The notes under the pieces were generated by a model. That model was given only the letters and a program-made list of their open reading frames with translations, made no database searches and was not told where the DNA came from. A DNA stretch of 64,000 nucleotides from Polyangiaceae bacterium (lineage in GTDB: Bacteria > Myxococcota_A > Polyangia > Polyangiales > Polyangiaceae), in NCBI GenBank assembly GCA_020633205.1, contig JACKEB010000020.1:284052-348051 (forward strand), written 5' to 3'. Both the position numbers and the translations under genes were made by a program. Position 1 is the first letter of the stretch. Each line of letters opens with the position of its first letter. Below are positions 52,342-61,652 of the stretch, piece after piece.

Positions 52342-54663
52342 TCAGTCGTGCAGGAACTTGTAGTCCGCCAAGAGGTAGGTGATCACCGCCATCCAGGCGC
52401 GAATCACGTAGTTTTCGTCCTGTTCCAGGCGCTGTCCTTCAGGCAGGTCCGCGCCGGTGAACCGATCGGTGCGTGCGCGGCACCGCCATTCGAGGCCCTT
52501 GTCCAGGTCGCCTCCTTGAACCTTCCCGACGCCTTCCTTCCAGGATTCGTAGAAGAGCTGATAGGTCTGCTGAATCTCGGTGTTATCGAGCGCAAGGTCT
52601 TCCCCGAGGAAGTGCGCGTGGAGGTACTGGATGTTCTTCTTGATGTCAGCCACCGCGTCGGGAACGGCGTCCCCGCTCTCGGTTTCCGGCGCCTGGGACG
52701 GCTCGACGTAGGGGAAGAGGTATCGGTCCGTTGGCGACAGCGTGAAGTCGAACGCGCTTGAAGCACAGGATACTTCGTTCGCCATGCGCCAGACGACGTT
52801 GGCCATGACTCCGTTGGGCGCGTTGAGCCGCTGGGTAACGGTGTCCGAGTCGATCCCGCCGTAGAGAATCTTGTAGTCCGACTTGAGGTATTGGTTCGTG
52901 TCCCAACCGCGCGTCCAAGGGAAGCCAGTGACGGCGGTGATCTTCTCGGCCAGACTCTCCGGCGAGTCGAAACGGGCAGTGCCCACGTTCGAGAGCTGCG
53001 TCTGACGAGCGGCGTCACTCGAGGAGGCATCCGTGGCCCGATAGTAGGGGCTAAGGATAATCTCTCGGATCACCGTCTTCAGGTTGAAATTGCTCTCGGT
53101 GAACTTGTCGACGATGGCGCGGAACGTGGCGTCCTGTGCCTCCCAGGCTTTGAGCTGATCGGCGAAGTTCGTCGCTTCGGAATCCGCCGGGTAAGCCAGC
53201 GGTTCGTGCCCAGTAAGGGCCTTGAACATGGTGTGTACCGCAGACAGCGGGAAGCGGCGATCCTTGACTAGGCGCTCGGCGAGCCACGCAGGCGCGTTCC
53301 CGAAGTCGCTCGTCTCCATGTCCTCTTTGCCGAATCCCGGGGGAAACATCTCGGCATGCCAAGACTGGTCCGGCACGTACTTCTCTTGATCGTTCTCGTC
53401 GAACTTCTGGAACGCCCCCGCGATGGGATCGAGCTGGCGGTGACAACCAGTGCAGGTCGGATCGTCGCGCGTAGGGTTCTGGTACTTTGCGGTCTCGTCC
53501 GCGTTGATGGGACGATTGACGACGGCCAGGATGTCAGTCGCCAGGAAGAACTTCATCACCATGCGGGCGCGATGCCGGTTGCGGTTCGTGCGCGTGGTGG
53601 GGAAGCGGTTCAGCCACATCGGTGAGGTGAGGAGGCCAGCCGTCGGCCACGCCACCATGCCGCTTTCCAACTGGGCCTGGATATGGCCCGGCTTGAACTC
53701 CGTGTCGTCGGTCGGGTTGTTGAACTCGACTTGCGCGTTGTACATCGGCGCCGAATACGGGTTCATCATCGTGTAGTCGGCGGTCAAGATCTCCGAGAAC
53801 GGGAGATCGTTCTTCACGATGTACGCGATGAGCTCGAGGGGCTCCCGAGCGACCGCTCGGTTCGCCTTGGCTTTCTCCTCGTCCGTGAAGTTGTCGTAGG
53901 CGTCGCTGGCGTAGGGGAACTGGTTGTCGTTGAGAATGTTCAGCGCGTAGCCGTTGTAGCCAAGGTACCGATCCGTGAGGAACATGTCGTTGTACTGGAG
54001 CTTCAGCCAGTCGTAGAACGCCGGATCATCGAACAGCGCGTCCAACTTCCCAGGTAGCACGTCCAGGCCACCCGCCCGCAGCTCTTCTATTTCGTCGGCG
54101 GAAGGCAGGCGCCCGGTGAGCTGCAGCGATGCCTTGCGGAAAGTCCCAAGTTCGCCGAGCAGCTGAACGTCGGGGAAACTCGCAGCGGCGGCAGACTCTG
54201 GACAACTCTCTGCCTGCTGGAAGCGCTGAATTAGCTCGGAGAGAGCCTTGTACTCCTTGCTGTCCGGTGCCAGCTGAACGCCGCCGCCGTGGTCCAGCTC
54301 GCCAAGCGGCTTGCGCAGCACGACCGACTTACCCTCGCTTTCGATCTTGGACATCTCCGCGATCGCCTTCATGTTCGTGTCCAAGAACCCCGGGTAGCCA
54401 GGTGGCAGGAGCTGAAACTCCGCCCCCTCTTCCACCGCCACGCCATCCGGAGAGTGGCAGTTGATGCAAGTCTTTGAGACCACGGGCCCCCACACCTTCT
54501 GTGCGAAGAAGGCCCGATTGCTCAAGCACGCGCCGGAGCCGGCAGTCTCTTCGTCAGACGCGCTCGAGCAGCCACCCGTGGCGCCGGCCAGCAGGCCAGC
54601 CCCAACGAGCATCGTCAAGCACGAGGCGAGTCTTACGCGGGTGCGTGTCTTTGGAGTCGTCAT
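52342..54663 (-). CDS. Planctomycete-type cytochrome lipoprotein (DUF1549/DUF1588/DUF1592-like)
   Basis: 773 residues from ATG 54663, with GAGGA 6 nt upstream, giving lipobox ATGGC (Cys32). Two c-type haem motifs: CINCH (66-70) and CTGCH (404-408), the latter followed by RQLDPIAGAFQKFD as in DUF1588. In between is a DUF1549-like helical region (LTGRLPSADEIEELRAGGLD, ALFDDPAFYDWLKLQYNDMF, ILTADYTMMNPYSAPMY). Such proteins pair with DUF1501 or DUF1552 proteins in Planctomycetes and Myxococcota. The substrate is unknown; oxidative polysaccharide processing has been suggested for the group. It is probably at the outer surface. Confidence 0.88.
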   Translation of the reverse strand: MTTPKTRTRVRLASCLTMLVGAGLLAGATGGCSSASDEETAGSGACLSNRAFFAQKVWGPVVSKTCINCHSPDGVAVEEGAEFQLLPPGYPGFLDTNMKAIAEMSKIESEGKSVVLRKPLGELDHGGGVQLAPDSKEYKALSELIQRFQQAESCPESAAAASFPDVQLLGELGTFRKASLQLTGRLPSADEIEELRAGGLDVLPGKLDALFDDPAFYDWLKLQYNDMFLTDRYLGYNGYALNILNDNQFPYASDAYDNFTDEEKAKANRAVAREPLELIAYIVKNDLPFSEILTADYTMMNPYSAPMYNAQVEFNNPTDDTEFKPGHIQAQLESGMVAWPTAGLLTSPMWLNRFPTTRTNRNRHRARMVMKFFLATDILAVVNRPINADETAKYQNPTRDDPTCTGCHRQLDPIAGAFQKFDENDQEKYVPDQSWHAEMFPPGFGKEDMETSDFGNAPAWLAERLVKDRRFPLSAVHTMFKALTGHEPLAYPADSEATNFADQLKAWEAQDATFRAIVDKFTESNFNLKTVIREIILSPYYRATDASSSDAARQTQLSNVGTARFDSPESLAEKITAVTGFPWTRGWDTNQYLKSDYKILYGGIDSDTVTQRLNAPNGVMANVVWRMANEVSCASSAFDFTLSPTDRYLFPYVEPSQAPETESGDAVPDAVADIKKNIQYLHAHFLGEDLALDNTEIQQTYQLFYESWKEGVGKVQGGDLDKGLEWRCRARTDRFTGADLPEGQRLEQDENYVIRAWMAVITYLLADYKFLHD

Positions 54664-55352
54664 TTCGAATCCTCGTTCATGGCAAAAGACCAGAGCCACT
54701 CGGGTCTCGCGCCAACCTGGGCGCGCTTTGGGAGGGAAATCGCAGGAACTCTACTTCGAATGCAGGTCGCGAAAAACGCACGTACCTCAGCGCCAGAGGC
54801 AACCACACCGGCGCTCAGCCACGCCCTTGGGGCGCATCAACAATCTCTCGCGCCCGGGGGAGGCGCAACGCTATTTCCGCTCGGATACTCCTACCGAGCC
54901 ATCGTTCCCGCGTGATAATGAGAAGGTAATGGGGAAACCCCCGCTAGATCAAACCCGATTTCACGGCCCGGCGACACACCAAGTGGGGCGATGTGCGCAA
55001 GCCGACCAGTGGGTTGAGCCGAACGATGTGGGCTGATGACTACGTGCCAACTTCCATAGGCATTCCAACATCACGTTTCTTCGCTGGATCGAGCCGGTGT
55101 GGCTACTTGGCGGGTGTGGGGTACCTCCCCCAACCGCCGTGGTACGCCCCCGATCGTCGCGACGACCGCCGTGGTTCTGCGAAGAAAAAAAGTCGCACGT
55201 CATCTGGATTTCTACCGCCTCGTGCGACGTTTCCGCCGGGGAGCGGCGTGTGGCATCGCTGCTGCGCGCGTCGAGCTGGGCGAAACGCGTCATTCGCAGC
55301 GCCAAATCACGAAGACACGAGCGGCTTCCCCAGCTGGTTCAACCTGTCTGCA
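54664..55352. other. Long intergenic region (689 nt)
   Basis: Between the start of the cytochrome gene and the stop of the next minus-strand gene. It contains a minus-strand terminator given separately and must contain the promoter of the cytochrome operon. Short open frames exist on the plus strand, but none has a ribosome binding site or family character. No repeats were seen. Confidence 0.5.
55185..55228 (-). terminator. Intrinsic terminator for the 55353-58014 unit
   Basis: On the minus strand the stem GTCGCACG (55228-55221) pairs with CGTGCGAC (55199-55192) and is followed at once by seven T (55191-55185). The 21-nt loop is long but stem plus T tract is convincing. It lies about 125 nt after the stop at 55353. 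Confidence 0.65.
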
Positions 55353-55919
55353 TCAGTGGCAAGGCTCAATCACCGCGAAGTCGGCGAAGTAGTCCTTGTC
55401 GCAGACTTTGCTGCGCTCGAGGATCGAGGCGGCAGTCAAGGTGCGCACGGAGAACTGAAGGCAGCTGCCGATCTGCGCCTGCTGAATACGCTCGAACATC
55501 TCGGTATCCGCATGGATGGGGTGAAGCAGGCTCGGCTTGAATTTCGCGCTCCCCACCGCGAGCGTAAACAGGATCTGGCTCCCGTCGGAGCTCACACGCT
55601 TCGACTCCAAGCGGCCCCGCGCAGACGCCACGACCGTTGAGGCCACGAGCCTGGCGTTGTCCTTCAGTGCCTGAGCCCGCTCCCCCTCTTGCTCCGCCCG
55701 ATCGTAGCGTTCGCAGTTCTGTGCAACCCGCTTCAGCCAAGGTAACGCCTGCTCAGCCGCCGGGTCGCGCTCCGCCGTGGGGGTTGGCTCGACCCGGATC
55801 TTCACTGTCAACGCGACGCCCGCGCCCAGCGCTACCAGCATGCAAAGCGCCCCGAGGATCAGGCTCCGCCGAATCGGTCGACGCTCATGAACTGGACGGG
55901 AAGAATGAGGATCCTGCAC
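55353..55919 (-). CDS. Single-pass membrane protein, hypothetical
   Basis: 188 residues from GTG 55919, with AGG 8 nt upstream; the longer frame to 56027 would overlap the previous gene by 74 nt. A membrane helix spans about 19-40 (SLILGALCMLVALGAGVALT). An Ala/Glu-rich region follows (PAAEQALPWLKRVAQNCERY), then a beta-rich C-terminal domain (AVGSAKFKPSLLHPI, SVRTLTAASILERSKVC) with three or four Cys. I recognise no family. It follows the di-haem lipoprotein gene by 34 nt and is likely cotranscribed with it. Confidence 0.6.
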   Translation of the reverse strand: MQDPHSSRPVHERRPIRRSLILGALCMLVALGAGVALTVKIRVEPTPTAERDPAAEQALPWLKRVAQNCERYDRAEQEGERAQALKDNARLVASTVVASARGRLESKRVSSDGSQILFTLAVGSAKFKPSLLHPIHADTEMFERIQQAQIGSCLQFSVRTLTAASILERSKVCDKDYFADFAVIEPCH

Positions 55920-55953
55920 GGGTACACCTGGAGGCTGCTCCAGCCGAGATGAC

Positions 55954-58014
55954 CTACAACAGCCGCAAGAACTGCTCCAGCGCCAAGCGCTCTTCAGCGC
56001 TGAAACGCTTACCGTCTTGGGGCACACCTAGATGCAGGAAGCGTCCGGCCCCGTAGCCACACTGCGCTAGCAGCGTCGACAAGTCCGGCGCCTGGCCGTT
56101 GGTGAAATAGGGCGCCTTCTTGTAGAGCCTGCGAAGCGACGAAGGACGCGCGCCCTCCGGATGGACCCGGGGCTCGACCCCAGTGCTTTTGTATCCAACG
56201 CTCGCCCACACGATCGGCTGCTGCTCGAGCAGCGCGCTTGGCCACTTGGCCGTGGGCACCTCCGTCTTGGGGTCCGAAGCGTCCAACCGAGCCCCGTGGC
56301 AAGTGGCACAGTGCTCGGCGAACAACGCAGCGCCTTGCGTCTCCGGCGTGGTCAATCCGTCTCCCCGAGCCCGCTCCGCCAAGATGGGGTTTGGGCGATG
56401 GTTGAAGTGAACCAAGAAGTCGAGCAGCGCCTCGCGCAGCTGTTCCGGGTCGAGCTCGGGCTCCTCCACACCGAGCTTCGCGAGCCAACTCCAGTCTTCT
56501 GTATGCACCCCGAAGATCGGCGAGGCACCTGAGTTCGCGCCCGCAACCCGAAATTCGTTGTTCACCATCTGAGCTAGATCTCGATCTAGCCCCCGCGTGA
56601 AGTAGGGGCGGTTACCGACGAGTCCTAGCAGCGGTTTCGTAGTTGCGGTGATTTCGCCGCGCCCCGTGGCATGGATGCGCCCATCACCATAACCCTCGAA
56701 GTGGCAAGTCTCGCAAGTGAAGCGACTCAATTTACCAGCACTCCGGTTGTGGGGCGCCATCAGGTTGGTGAAGAACAGGGCTTCACCAAGACGGACGCTA
56801 GCGCTGCGGGAATCGCCACGCCCTGATTCCTCACGGTAATACAACGCGCCGTCAGCGCCACTCCCGACCCAGGCGTCCAAGAGCGAGTTAGCTGCCAAGA
56901 AGCCACCCCCAACACGCTCCAAGTCGCTGGTTCCCGGAGGCAAGCTGGGCACCGCCAGGTGAGCTTCGCTCAATCCCGCTGCATTCCAACTCATCTCAAA
57001 AACACCGCTGGTCGCGAACCCGGCAAACGCCACGCTACGCGCACCTGCCTCTTCGGGACCAAGCCAGATCGCCTTCGGGAGCACCGCGCCACTAGCAGAG
57101 ACGTTGACGGCCGATGTCCTCGCTGTCGCGCGCTGATCCACGCGGAAACTATACATATAAGAGTCGATGTTCCCGAAAGAACCGATCGTGCGGTCTAGCG
57201 GCGCGTCTTCCACACCACTGGCGACGACGTTCAACGCCTGGTGCGACTCCCAGAGCTCGAAGGTCCAAAACGGCCCCTGGTTCTCCAGCGTCTGGGGCGT
57301 GACGTCGCTAGTCAGCGCGCGGTTCATCGGAAGCCGGAACAGCTTGATGCGATGCTCAAGCAGGCAATTGACACCAAGCCAGTTCTGCGTCGCACGAACG
57401 TCGAGAGCCCCACGACAATCGGCGACCTTGACCAGTGCGATATCCTCGCCGCCCGCGTCGAGTCGTACAACGCTCCCAGACAGCTCGTCCGTCGCGTACC
57501 AGTGGGCTCCGGCGCGCACCAAGCCGCGCAGCGCTACAGGGGACTTCAAGCGATATTTGCGCACCGCCTCCCGCTTCGTGTCTCCACCGGTTCGCTTGCT
57601 CAAGTCGTAGCTCCAGAGCTCCCGCCGAAGCTCCGACACGACCCGCAACTCACCTTCCCCCTCAGCCATCGCAGTGGGAGCATGGGGCGTCGCGAAGCGC
57701 CCAACCTCTTTCCCTGCGGCATCAAACAACACCAGCTGGTCGCGACCGCGCAGCAGCCCAGCAAGGCCGCCGGACTGCAAGACAATGAGGCGGTATGGGT
57801 CAGGGCCGGAAGCCACATCGGCGCCGCTCAGCTTGGACAGCTCCAACCCCTGACGCAGCTGCTCTTCGTGGGATCTGAGGCGGGTGAGATCGAAGCGCGC
57901 GGCAACACTCGCACTTGGTGCGGGGTCCCCGCTCTGCCCGGACTGCTCACCGCAGGCCAGCAACGCGCAAGCGAGGGGAACCCCGATCCCCAATCTCCAG
58001 AACTCGCGCGTCAC
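55954..58014 (-). CDS. Di-haem c-type lipoprotein: beta-propeller plus MauG/peroxidase-like domain
   Basis: 686 residues from GTG 58014; lipobox LLAC at Cys21. Residues about 60-395 form a propeller-like beta domain (YRLIVLQSGGLAGLLRGRDQ, LRGLVRAGAHWYATDELSGS). The C-terminal third is a cytochrome-c-peroxidase/MauG-like module with CETCH (434-438) and CATCH (569-573), and conserved SVRLGEALFFTN before the first haem. Members reduce peroxide or oxidise protein or metal substrates; fusion to a lipid-anchored propeller suggests a surface oxidase. It is close to the DUF1501/cytochrome operon on the same strand but in a separate unit. Confidence 0.85.
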   Translation of the reverse strand: MTREFWRLGIGVPLACALLACGEQSGQSGDPAPSASVAARFDLTRLRSHEEQLRQGLELSKLSGADVASGPDPYRLIVLQSGGLAGLLRGRDQLVLFDAAGKEVGRFATPHAPTAMAEGEGELRVVSELRRELWSYDLSKRTGGDTKREAVRKYRLKSPVALRGLVRAGAHWYATDELSGSVVRLDAGGEDIALVKVADCRGALDVRATQNWLGVNCLLEHRIKLFRLPMNRALTSDVTPQTLENQGPFWTFELWESHQALNVVASGVEDAPLDRTIGSFGNIDSYMYSFRVDQRATARTSAVNVSASGAVLPKAIWLGPEEAGARSVAFAGFATSGVFEMSWNAAGLSEAHLAVPSLPPGTSDLERVGGGFLAANSLLDAWVGSGADGALYYREESGRGDSRSASVRLGEALFFTNLMAPHNRSAGKLSRFTCETCHFEGYGDGRIHATGRGEITATTKPLLGLVGNRPYFTRGLDRDLAQMVNNEFRVAGANSGASPIFGVHTEDWSWLAKLGVEEPELDPEQLREALLDFLVHFNHRPNPILAERARGDGLTTPETQGAALFAEHCATCHGARLDASDPKTEVPTAKWPSALLEQQPIVWASVGYKSTGVEPRVHPEGARPSSLRRLYKKAPYFTNGQAPDLSTLLAQCGYGAGRFLHLGVPQDGKRFSAEERLALEQFLRLL

Positions 58015-58047
58015 CCCCCCAGGGTACCAGCGCGGCGAGCGCTTCGC

Positions 58048-58446
58048 TCAGCCCATGGTGTGGACTTTGAGCGGCTCGATCTTGTACAGCACGCGCACCT
58101 CGCCTTCGGTGCGGAACGGGTACTTCTCTTTGCCCATGTAGCGCATCGCCATCTTATCGATGTGCTCGTCAGCGCCTTCCTCCGTTCGGCCGACAATCTT
58201 TCCCTGGATGCCTAGGTAGCGATACGGGTTCTCCGGGTCGCTGATTGAAATGCCGACCTGATCGCGCGCCTGCATGTTCTTGTCCTTCAAGCGACCAGCC
58301 GCCGTGTTGATCAACACGTGGGTGCCATCGAAGTCGACCCACACCGGCGTGACCTGGGGCGTGCCGTCCTTCATCACCGTCGCGAGGTTTGCGAAGGCCT
58401 GTTTCTGAGTTAGGAGGTCCTGAAAGTTGTCGGGGATTTGAGCCAT
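58048..58446 (-). CDS. PPOX-class (split-barrel) flavin/F420-dependent oxidoreductase
   Basis: 132 residues from ATG 58446. The split-barrel pattern NLATVMKDGTPQVTPVWVDF, HVLINTAAGRLKDKNM, VGISISDPENPYRYLGIQGK is that of the Rv1155-like PPOX family. Members bind F420, FMN or haem breakdown products and are small cytosolic homodimers. The cofactor cannot be decided from sequence alone. It lies 33 nt upstream of the di-haem lipoprotein start, so both may be in one transcript. Confidence 0.88.
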   Translation of the reverse strand: MAQIPDNFQDLLTQKQAFANLATVMKDGTPQVTPVWVDFDGTHVLINTAAGRLKDKNMQARDQVGISISDPENPYRYLGIQGKIVGRTEEGADEHIDKMAMRYMGKEKYPFRTEGEVRVLYKIEPLKVHTMG

Positions 58447-58664
58447 AGACTCGGATCACTTGGACAAGCGTGGCGGTGGGTCAATCCCCTGATGGAACCG
58501 CCGGTGCGTGGAAATCAGCGCGACGCGGATCCCCCCTGAATTCGCCTACTCGGAGCACCGTATCTGCAACGCGTCAGAGGTCCGTCACGAGCCGTGCGCA
58601 GCGCTTGCGGGAGGATTTGGCAGGCTCAAACTTCCAGGCAACCCCGTCGCTCTAGGAGGTAACC

Positions 58665-58751
58665 ATGATGTTGTTAGGGATCGGAGTGGTGGCAATCCTC
58701 GCCACGTTGCTCACCTTCGTGGGCGATCTGCCCAGCGAACTCTCGGGCTGA
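58665..58751 (+). CDS. Candidate 28-residue single-helix membrane microprotein
   Basis: A perfect ribosome binding site AGGAGGT (58654-58660) is followed 4 nt later by ATG 58665 and an open frame of 28 codons ending at TGA. The peptide is MMLLGIGVVAILATLLTFVG followed by DLPSELSG: one hydrophobic helix with a short acidic tail. It overlaps the 3' end of the opposed methylase gene by 78 nt. A strong initiation site plus a complete helix makes expression plausible. It could be a regulatory membrane peptide or a type I toxin-like peptide; no antisense partner is identified. Confidence 0.5.
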   Translation: MMLLGIGVVAILATLLTFVGDLPSELSG

Positions 58752-60752
58752 GCGGCGAGCCGCGAGCGCCCGCGGAGTCACGTCGTGGAGGAACCTCAGG
58801 ACCTCCTCCCGCTCTGCACTCGTAAGTCCGAAGAGTGCGAACACCGACGCGTCCAGAGACTGACCAAGCTCGCCCAGCGCCTCGGCATCAGACTGCGAAG
58901 CGCGCTTCACCAGTGCCTCAATGCCTCCTCGCAACTCCTGGTTCTCCGGCGGCATTGGCAAGGCACGGAGCTGCCTGATCTTTACCTGCGGAAATACTTT
59001 CTGGCGGACGTCGCGATTTTCGACGACGTGCAGCGCGCGATACAATGCGGAGTTGAGTAGGCCCACGAGCAACTCGGCGGAAAGTCCCTCGCTGGGGAAC
59101 CCGGCGAGCAAGGTGTTGCGAAAATAGCGACCGTCGTGCAACGCCGCGATTGGGTGAGTCGCAGTCTGACGGACGACGAAGGCGACCTCGGCGTAGGCCT
59201 CGGGGGCCCTGAGCTTTGCTCGGCAGCGAGCCAACACCTGCGCGTCTGGTTTCAGAAACAGTCGCGTCGGACCCAAGCGAAACTCTTGTACATCCCTGCC
59301 CTCCAGGAGGCCTAGCACGAAACCCTCGTGTGGGGCGTTTCCTCGGTGGAACAGCGAGCGGCTGATCTCGCCAGCGCTCTGGAAGCCGCGCTCCCCAAAA
59401 CACGCTGCTGGCAACGTCGGAAGCTCCGCCAGGCGTTGCAGCACCTGTGGTTTGCTCAGCTCACTTGCCGCGCTTGCACGGGACTGACGCTCGACGAGCT
59501 TCCAGGCCTCCCCACAAGCTGTGGCGGAGTCGTCCGGCTCGAGCAAGAGTCCAAAGCTAGGCTGGGTCACGCCGGGGAATGCGTCGCTGCCGAGCTCGGG
59601 TAGCGGAAGCATCAAGCGGTGGTGCGCGGTCGCGACCTCACGCACCGCGCGGTACCCGTCGAGGTCCGCCACAGGACTCGGCAAGAGCAACGCGACTCGA
59701 CCCCGGGGGGCCAACTTCGTCGCCAGTTCCACGAACAAGCCATGAAGCGTGGGGTAGCCCCGCCACGCGAGGAAGTGCTTCATGTAGCGTTTCCGCAATG
59801 CGACTCCGAGAGGCTGAGCCGCGCGTCCTGCAAAGGCGACCCAGGGAGGATTGCCGATGACCAGCTCGAACCCGTGAGGCGCCAGCGTGCTCCACGCCCA
59901 GCCATACACATTTCCACGTGGTTTTAGATCGATCTCCAGCGAATCCCCGCTGCGCAAGTTCAGCGGCAGCTCGGCGACCACCAACGATGACTGCCCTAGC
60001 TCCAACCACAGGGAGAACTCGGCGACCGCCAGCGCGCGCGCCGATCGGTCCACCCCAAGGAGTCGAGCCACCACGGCCAACCGCCGCTCCCTATCCTCGG
60101 GGTCGGGTGCCAGGCGACGCAGGCACGCGAGGAGGAACGCGCCGCCACCTACCGCGGGATCACAGATCCTTGGTAGCTCGTTGAGGGGCGCGTCCGGCCG
60201 CTCGATGGCCCGCTTCGCGATCAAAGCGCACACCTCCGGCGGCGTGTAGAAGCTGCCACTCCGCCGACGCTTGTCACCCGTCGTATCCCACTCGAGCAGG
60301 CGCTCGTGCAACTTGCCGAGCAGCTCCACGCTGGAGTCGCTGTCCAGCAGCGACTCTAGCGCCACCTTACATTTCCTCAAGGATTTTCCATCAAGCGCAG
60401 CGATGACTTCCGCGTCGAATTCTCGCGCGAGCAGCCGCGCACCCCGCAAAGCAGAAACAGAGCGCGCTGTGTCTAACCACTCGAGCGGCCCCGGATCGGG
60501 ATCGGGGGGTGAGGGCACGAGTCCTCGGCGCGCGGCGAGCGCCGAGCCAAGCCAAACCAGCGCCCAGTTGGCCCAGACTTCCGGGCTTCTACCTATCCGC
60601 TTCGCCGCGCGCTCCAAACAGCCGAGCCAGCCACGCAGTGGCCCATCCGAGATGGCAGTGGGCTGAGCGCTCGACACGAGCTGTTCGATAGTCCAGCCAT
60701 CGAGGGACGTCGAGGCCTCGAGCCGATCGCCACCAAGCCGCAGCGTGTTCAA
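58674..60752 (-). CDS. Orphan N6-adenine DNA methyltransferase (Eco57I/TaqI-like)
   Basis: 692 residues from ATG 60752. Methylase motif X lies in SFYTPPEVCALIAKRA (167-182), motif I is DPAVGGGAFLLACL (198-211), and motif IV is NPPW (301-304), the gamma-class N6A arrangement. After about 400 is a region typical of TaqI-like specificity domains (YFRNTLLAGF, PQVKIRQLRALPMPP). The first 150 residues are helical; I see no PD-(D/E)xK nuclease motif there, and no restriction enzyme gene is adjacent. It may be a regulatory or protective methylase, or a Type IIG relative without nuclease. The 3' end overlaps the opposed microprotein candidate. Confidence 0.85.
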   Translation of the reverse strand: MNTLRLGGDRLEASTSLDGWTIEQLVSSAQPTAISDGPLRGWLGCLERAAKRIGRSPEVWANWALVWLGSALAARRGLVPSPPDPDPGPLEWLDTARSVSALRGARLLAREFDAEVIAALDGKSLRKCKVALESLLDSDSSVELLGKLHERLLEWDTTGDKRRRSGSFYTPPEVCALIAKRAIERPDAPLNELPRICDPAVGGGAFLLACLRRLAPDPEDRERRLAVVARLLGVDRSARALAVAEFSLWLELGQSSLVVAELPLNLRSGDSLEIDLKPRGNVYGWAWSTLAPHGFELVIGNPPWVAFAGRAAQPLGVALRKRYMKHFLAWRGYPTLHGLFVELATKLAPRGRVALLLPSPVADLDGYRAVREVATAHHRLMLPLPELGSDAFPGVTQPSFGLLLEPDDSATACGEAWKLVERQSRASAASELSKPQVLQRLAELPTLPAACFGERGFQSAGEISRSLFHRGNAPHEGFVLGLLEGRDVQEFRLGPTRLFLKPDAQVLARCRAKLRAPEAYAEVAFVVRQTATHPIAALHDGRYFRNTLLAGFPSEGLSAELLVGLLNSALYRALHVVENRDVRQKVFPQVKIRQLRALPMPPENQELRGGIEALVKRASQSDAEALGELGQSLDASVFALFGLTSAEREEVLRFLHDVTPRALAARRSAREFAGQIAHEGEQRGEDCHHSDP

Positions 60753-60799
60753 GCCGCAGCGTGTTGAAGGGAACGGCTTTCACGACTAGTACCCACCTA

Positions 60800-61624
60800 A
60801 TGCAGCTCGCTTCCACGCTCCTTGGCCCATCCAGCGCCTCACGCTGCATCGTCCTGCTGCATGGCATCCTCGGCTCCGGGGGAAACCTGCGAGGCCTGGG
60901 TCGCCGACTCGTCGAGCAGCTGCCGGGCACGCGTGTTGTCCTGTTCGATCTGCGCGGGCACGGTGACTCAGCGGACTACGCGAGAAGCAAGGGTGGACCG
61001 CACACCGTGCGTACTTGCGTGGAAGACGTCGACTCTGCGCTGCGGAATCTACGCCTGCACGCGGACGTTGTGATTGGCCACTCATTCGGTGGCAAAGTCG
61101 CATTGATGTACGCCGAAATGTTTCCGCAGGGTTTGAGACAATCCTGGGCACTCGACTCCACCCCCGGTATCAAACGCGACGCAGGAGGGGGCGAGGTCGG
61201 GCGAGTCTACGAAACGCTCCGCGCGTTAGCTACGCCTTTCTCGAGCCGAGAGGCCATGCTACAAGCCATGGAGAGCCGCGGCATCGCCACGGGGATCGCG
61301 CGCTGGATGACCACGAACCTCAAGCGCGAGGGTGACGTCTACGAGTGGGCATTCGATCTAGACGTAGTGGGCGAACTGCTCGAAGATTATTTCCAGCAGG
61401 ATATGTGGCCATGGCTCGAAGCGCGCAGAGGCACACCGGACATCCACCTCCTGCGCGCGCTAAACAGCGACCGCTTCAGCCAACAGGACACGGAGCGAGC
61501 GCTAGCTCTGCCGAAGGCTGCAAGAGTCACACTCCACGACTTGCCCAACTCCGGTCACTGGGTCCACGCTGACAACCCCGAAGGCCTACTCGAGATCCTC
61601 ACTAGTGAGCTCGCTCACGGCTAA
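60800..61624 (+). CDS. Alpha/beta-fold hydrolase
   Basis: 274 residues from ATG 60800; a start at 60761 would add 13 residues. The oxyanion segment is VLLHGILGSGGN, the nucleophile elbow GHSFGG places the Ser, and the acid and His are in the C-terminal third, with GHWVHADNP supplying the His. DLRGHGDSADY is typical of esterase/YbfF-like members. It is probably a cytosolic esterase or thioesterase; the substrate is not predictable. The start is 47 nt from the divergent methylase. Confidence 0.88.
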   Translation: MQLASTLLGPSSASRCIVLLHGILGSGGNLRGLGRRLVEQLPGTRVVLFDLRGHGDSADYARSKGGPHTVRTCVEDVDSALRNLRLHADVVIGHSFGGKVALMYAEMFPQGLRQSWALDSTPGIKRDAGGGEVGRVYETLRALATPFSSREAMLQAMESRGIATGIARWMTTNLKREGDVYEWAFDLDVVGELLEDYFQQDMWPWLEARRGTPDIHLLRALNSDRFSQQDTERALALPKAARVTLHDLPNSGHWVHADNPEGLLEILTSELAHG

Positions 61625-61652
61625 CGGTGGCGCGTCCTTGATTCTCGGATTT

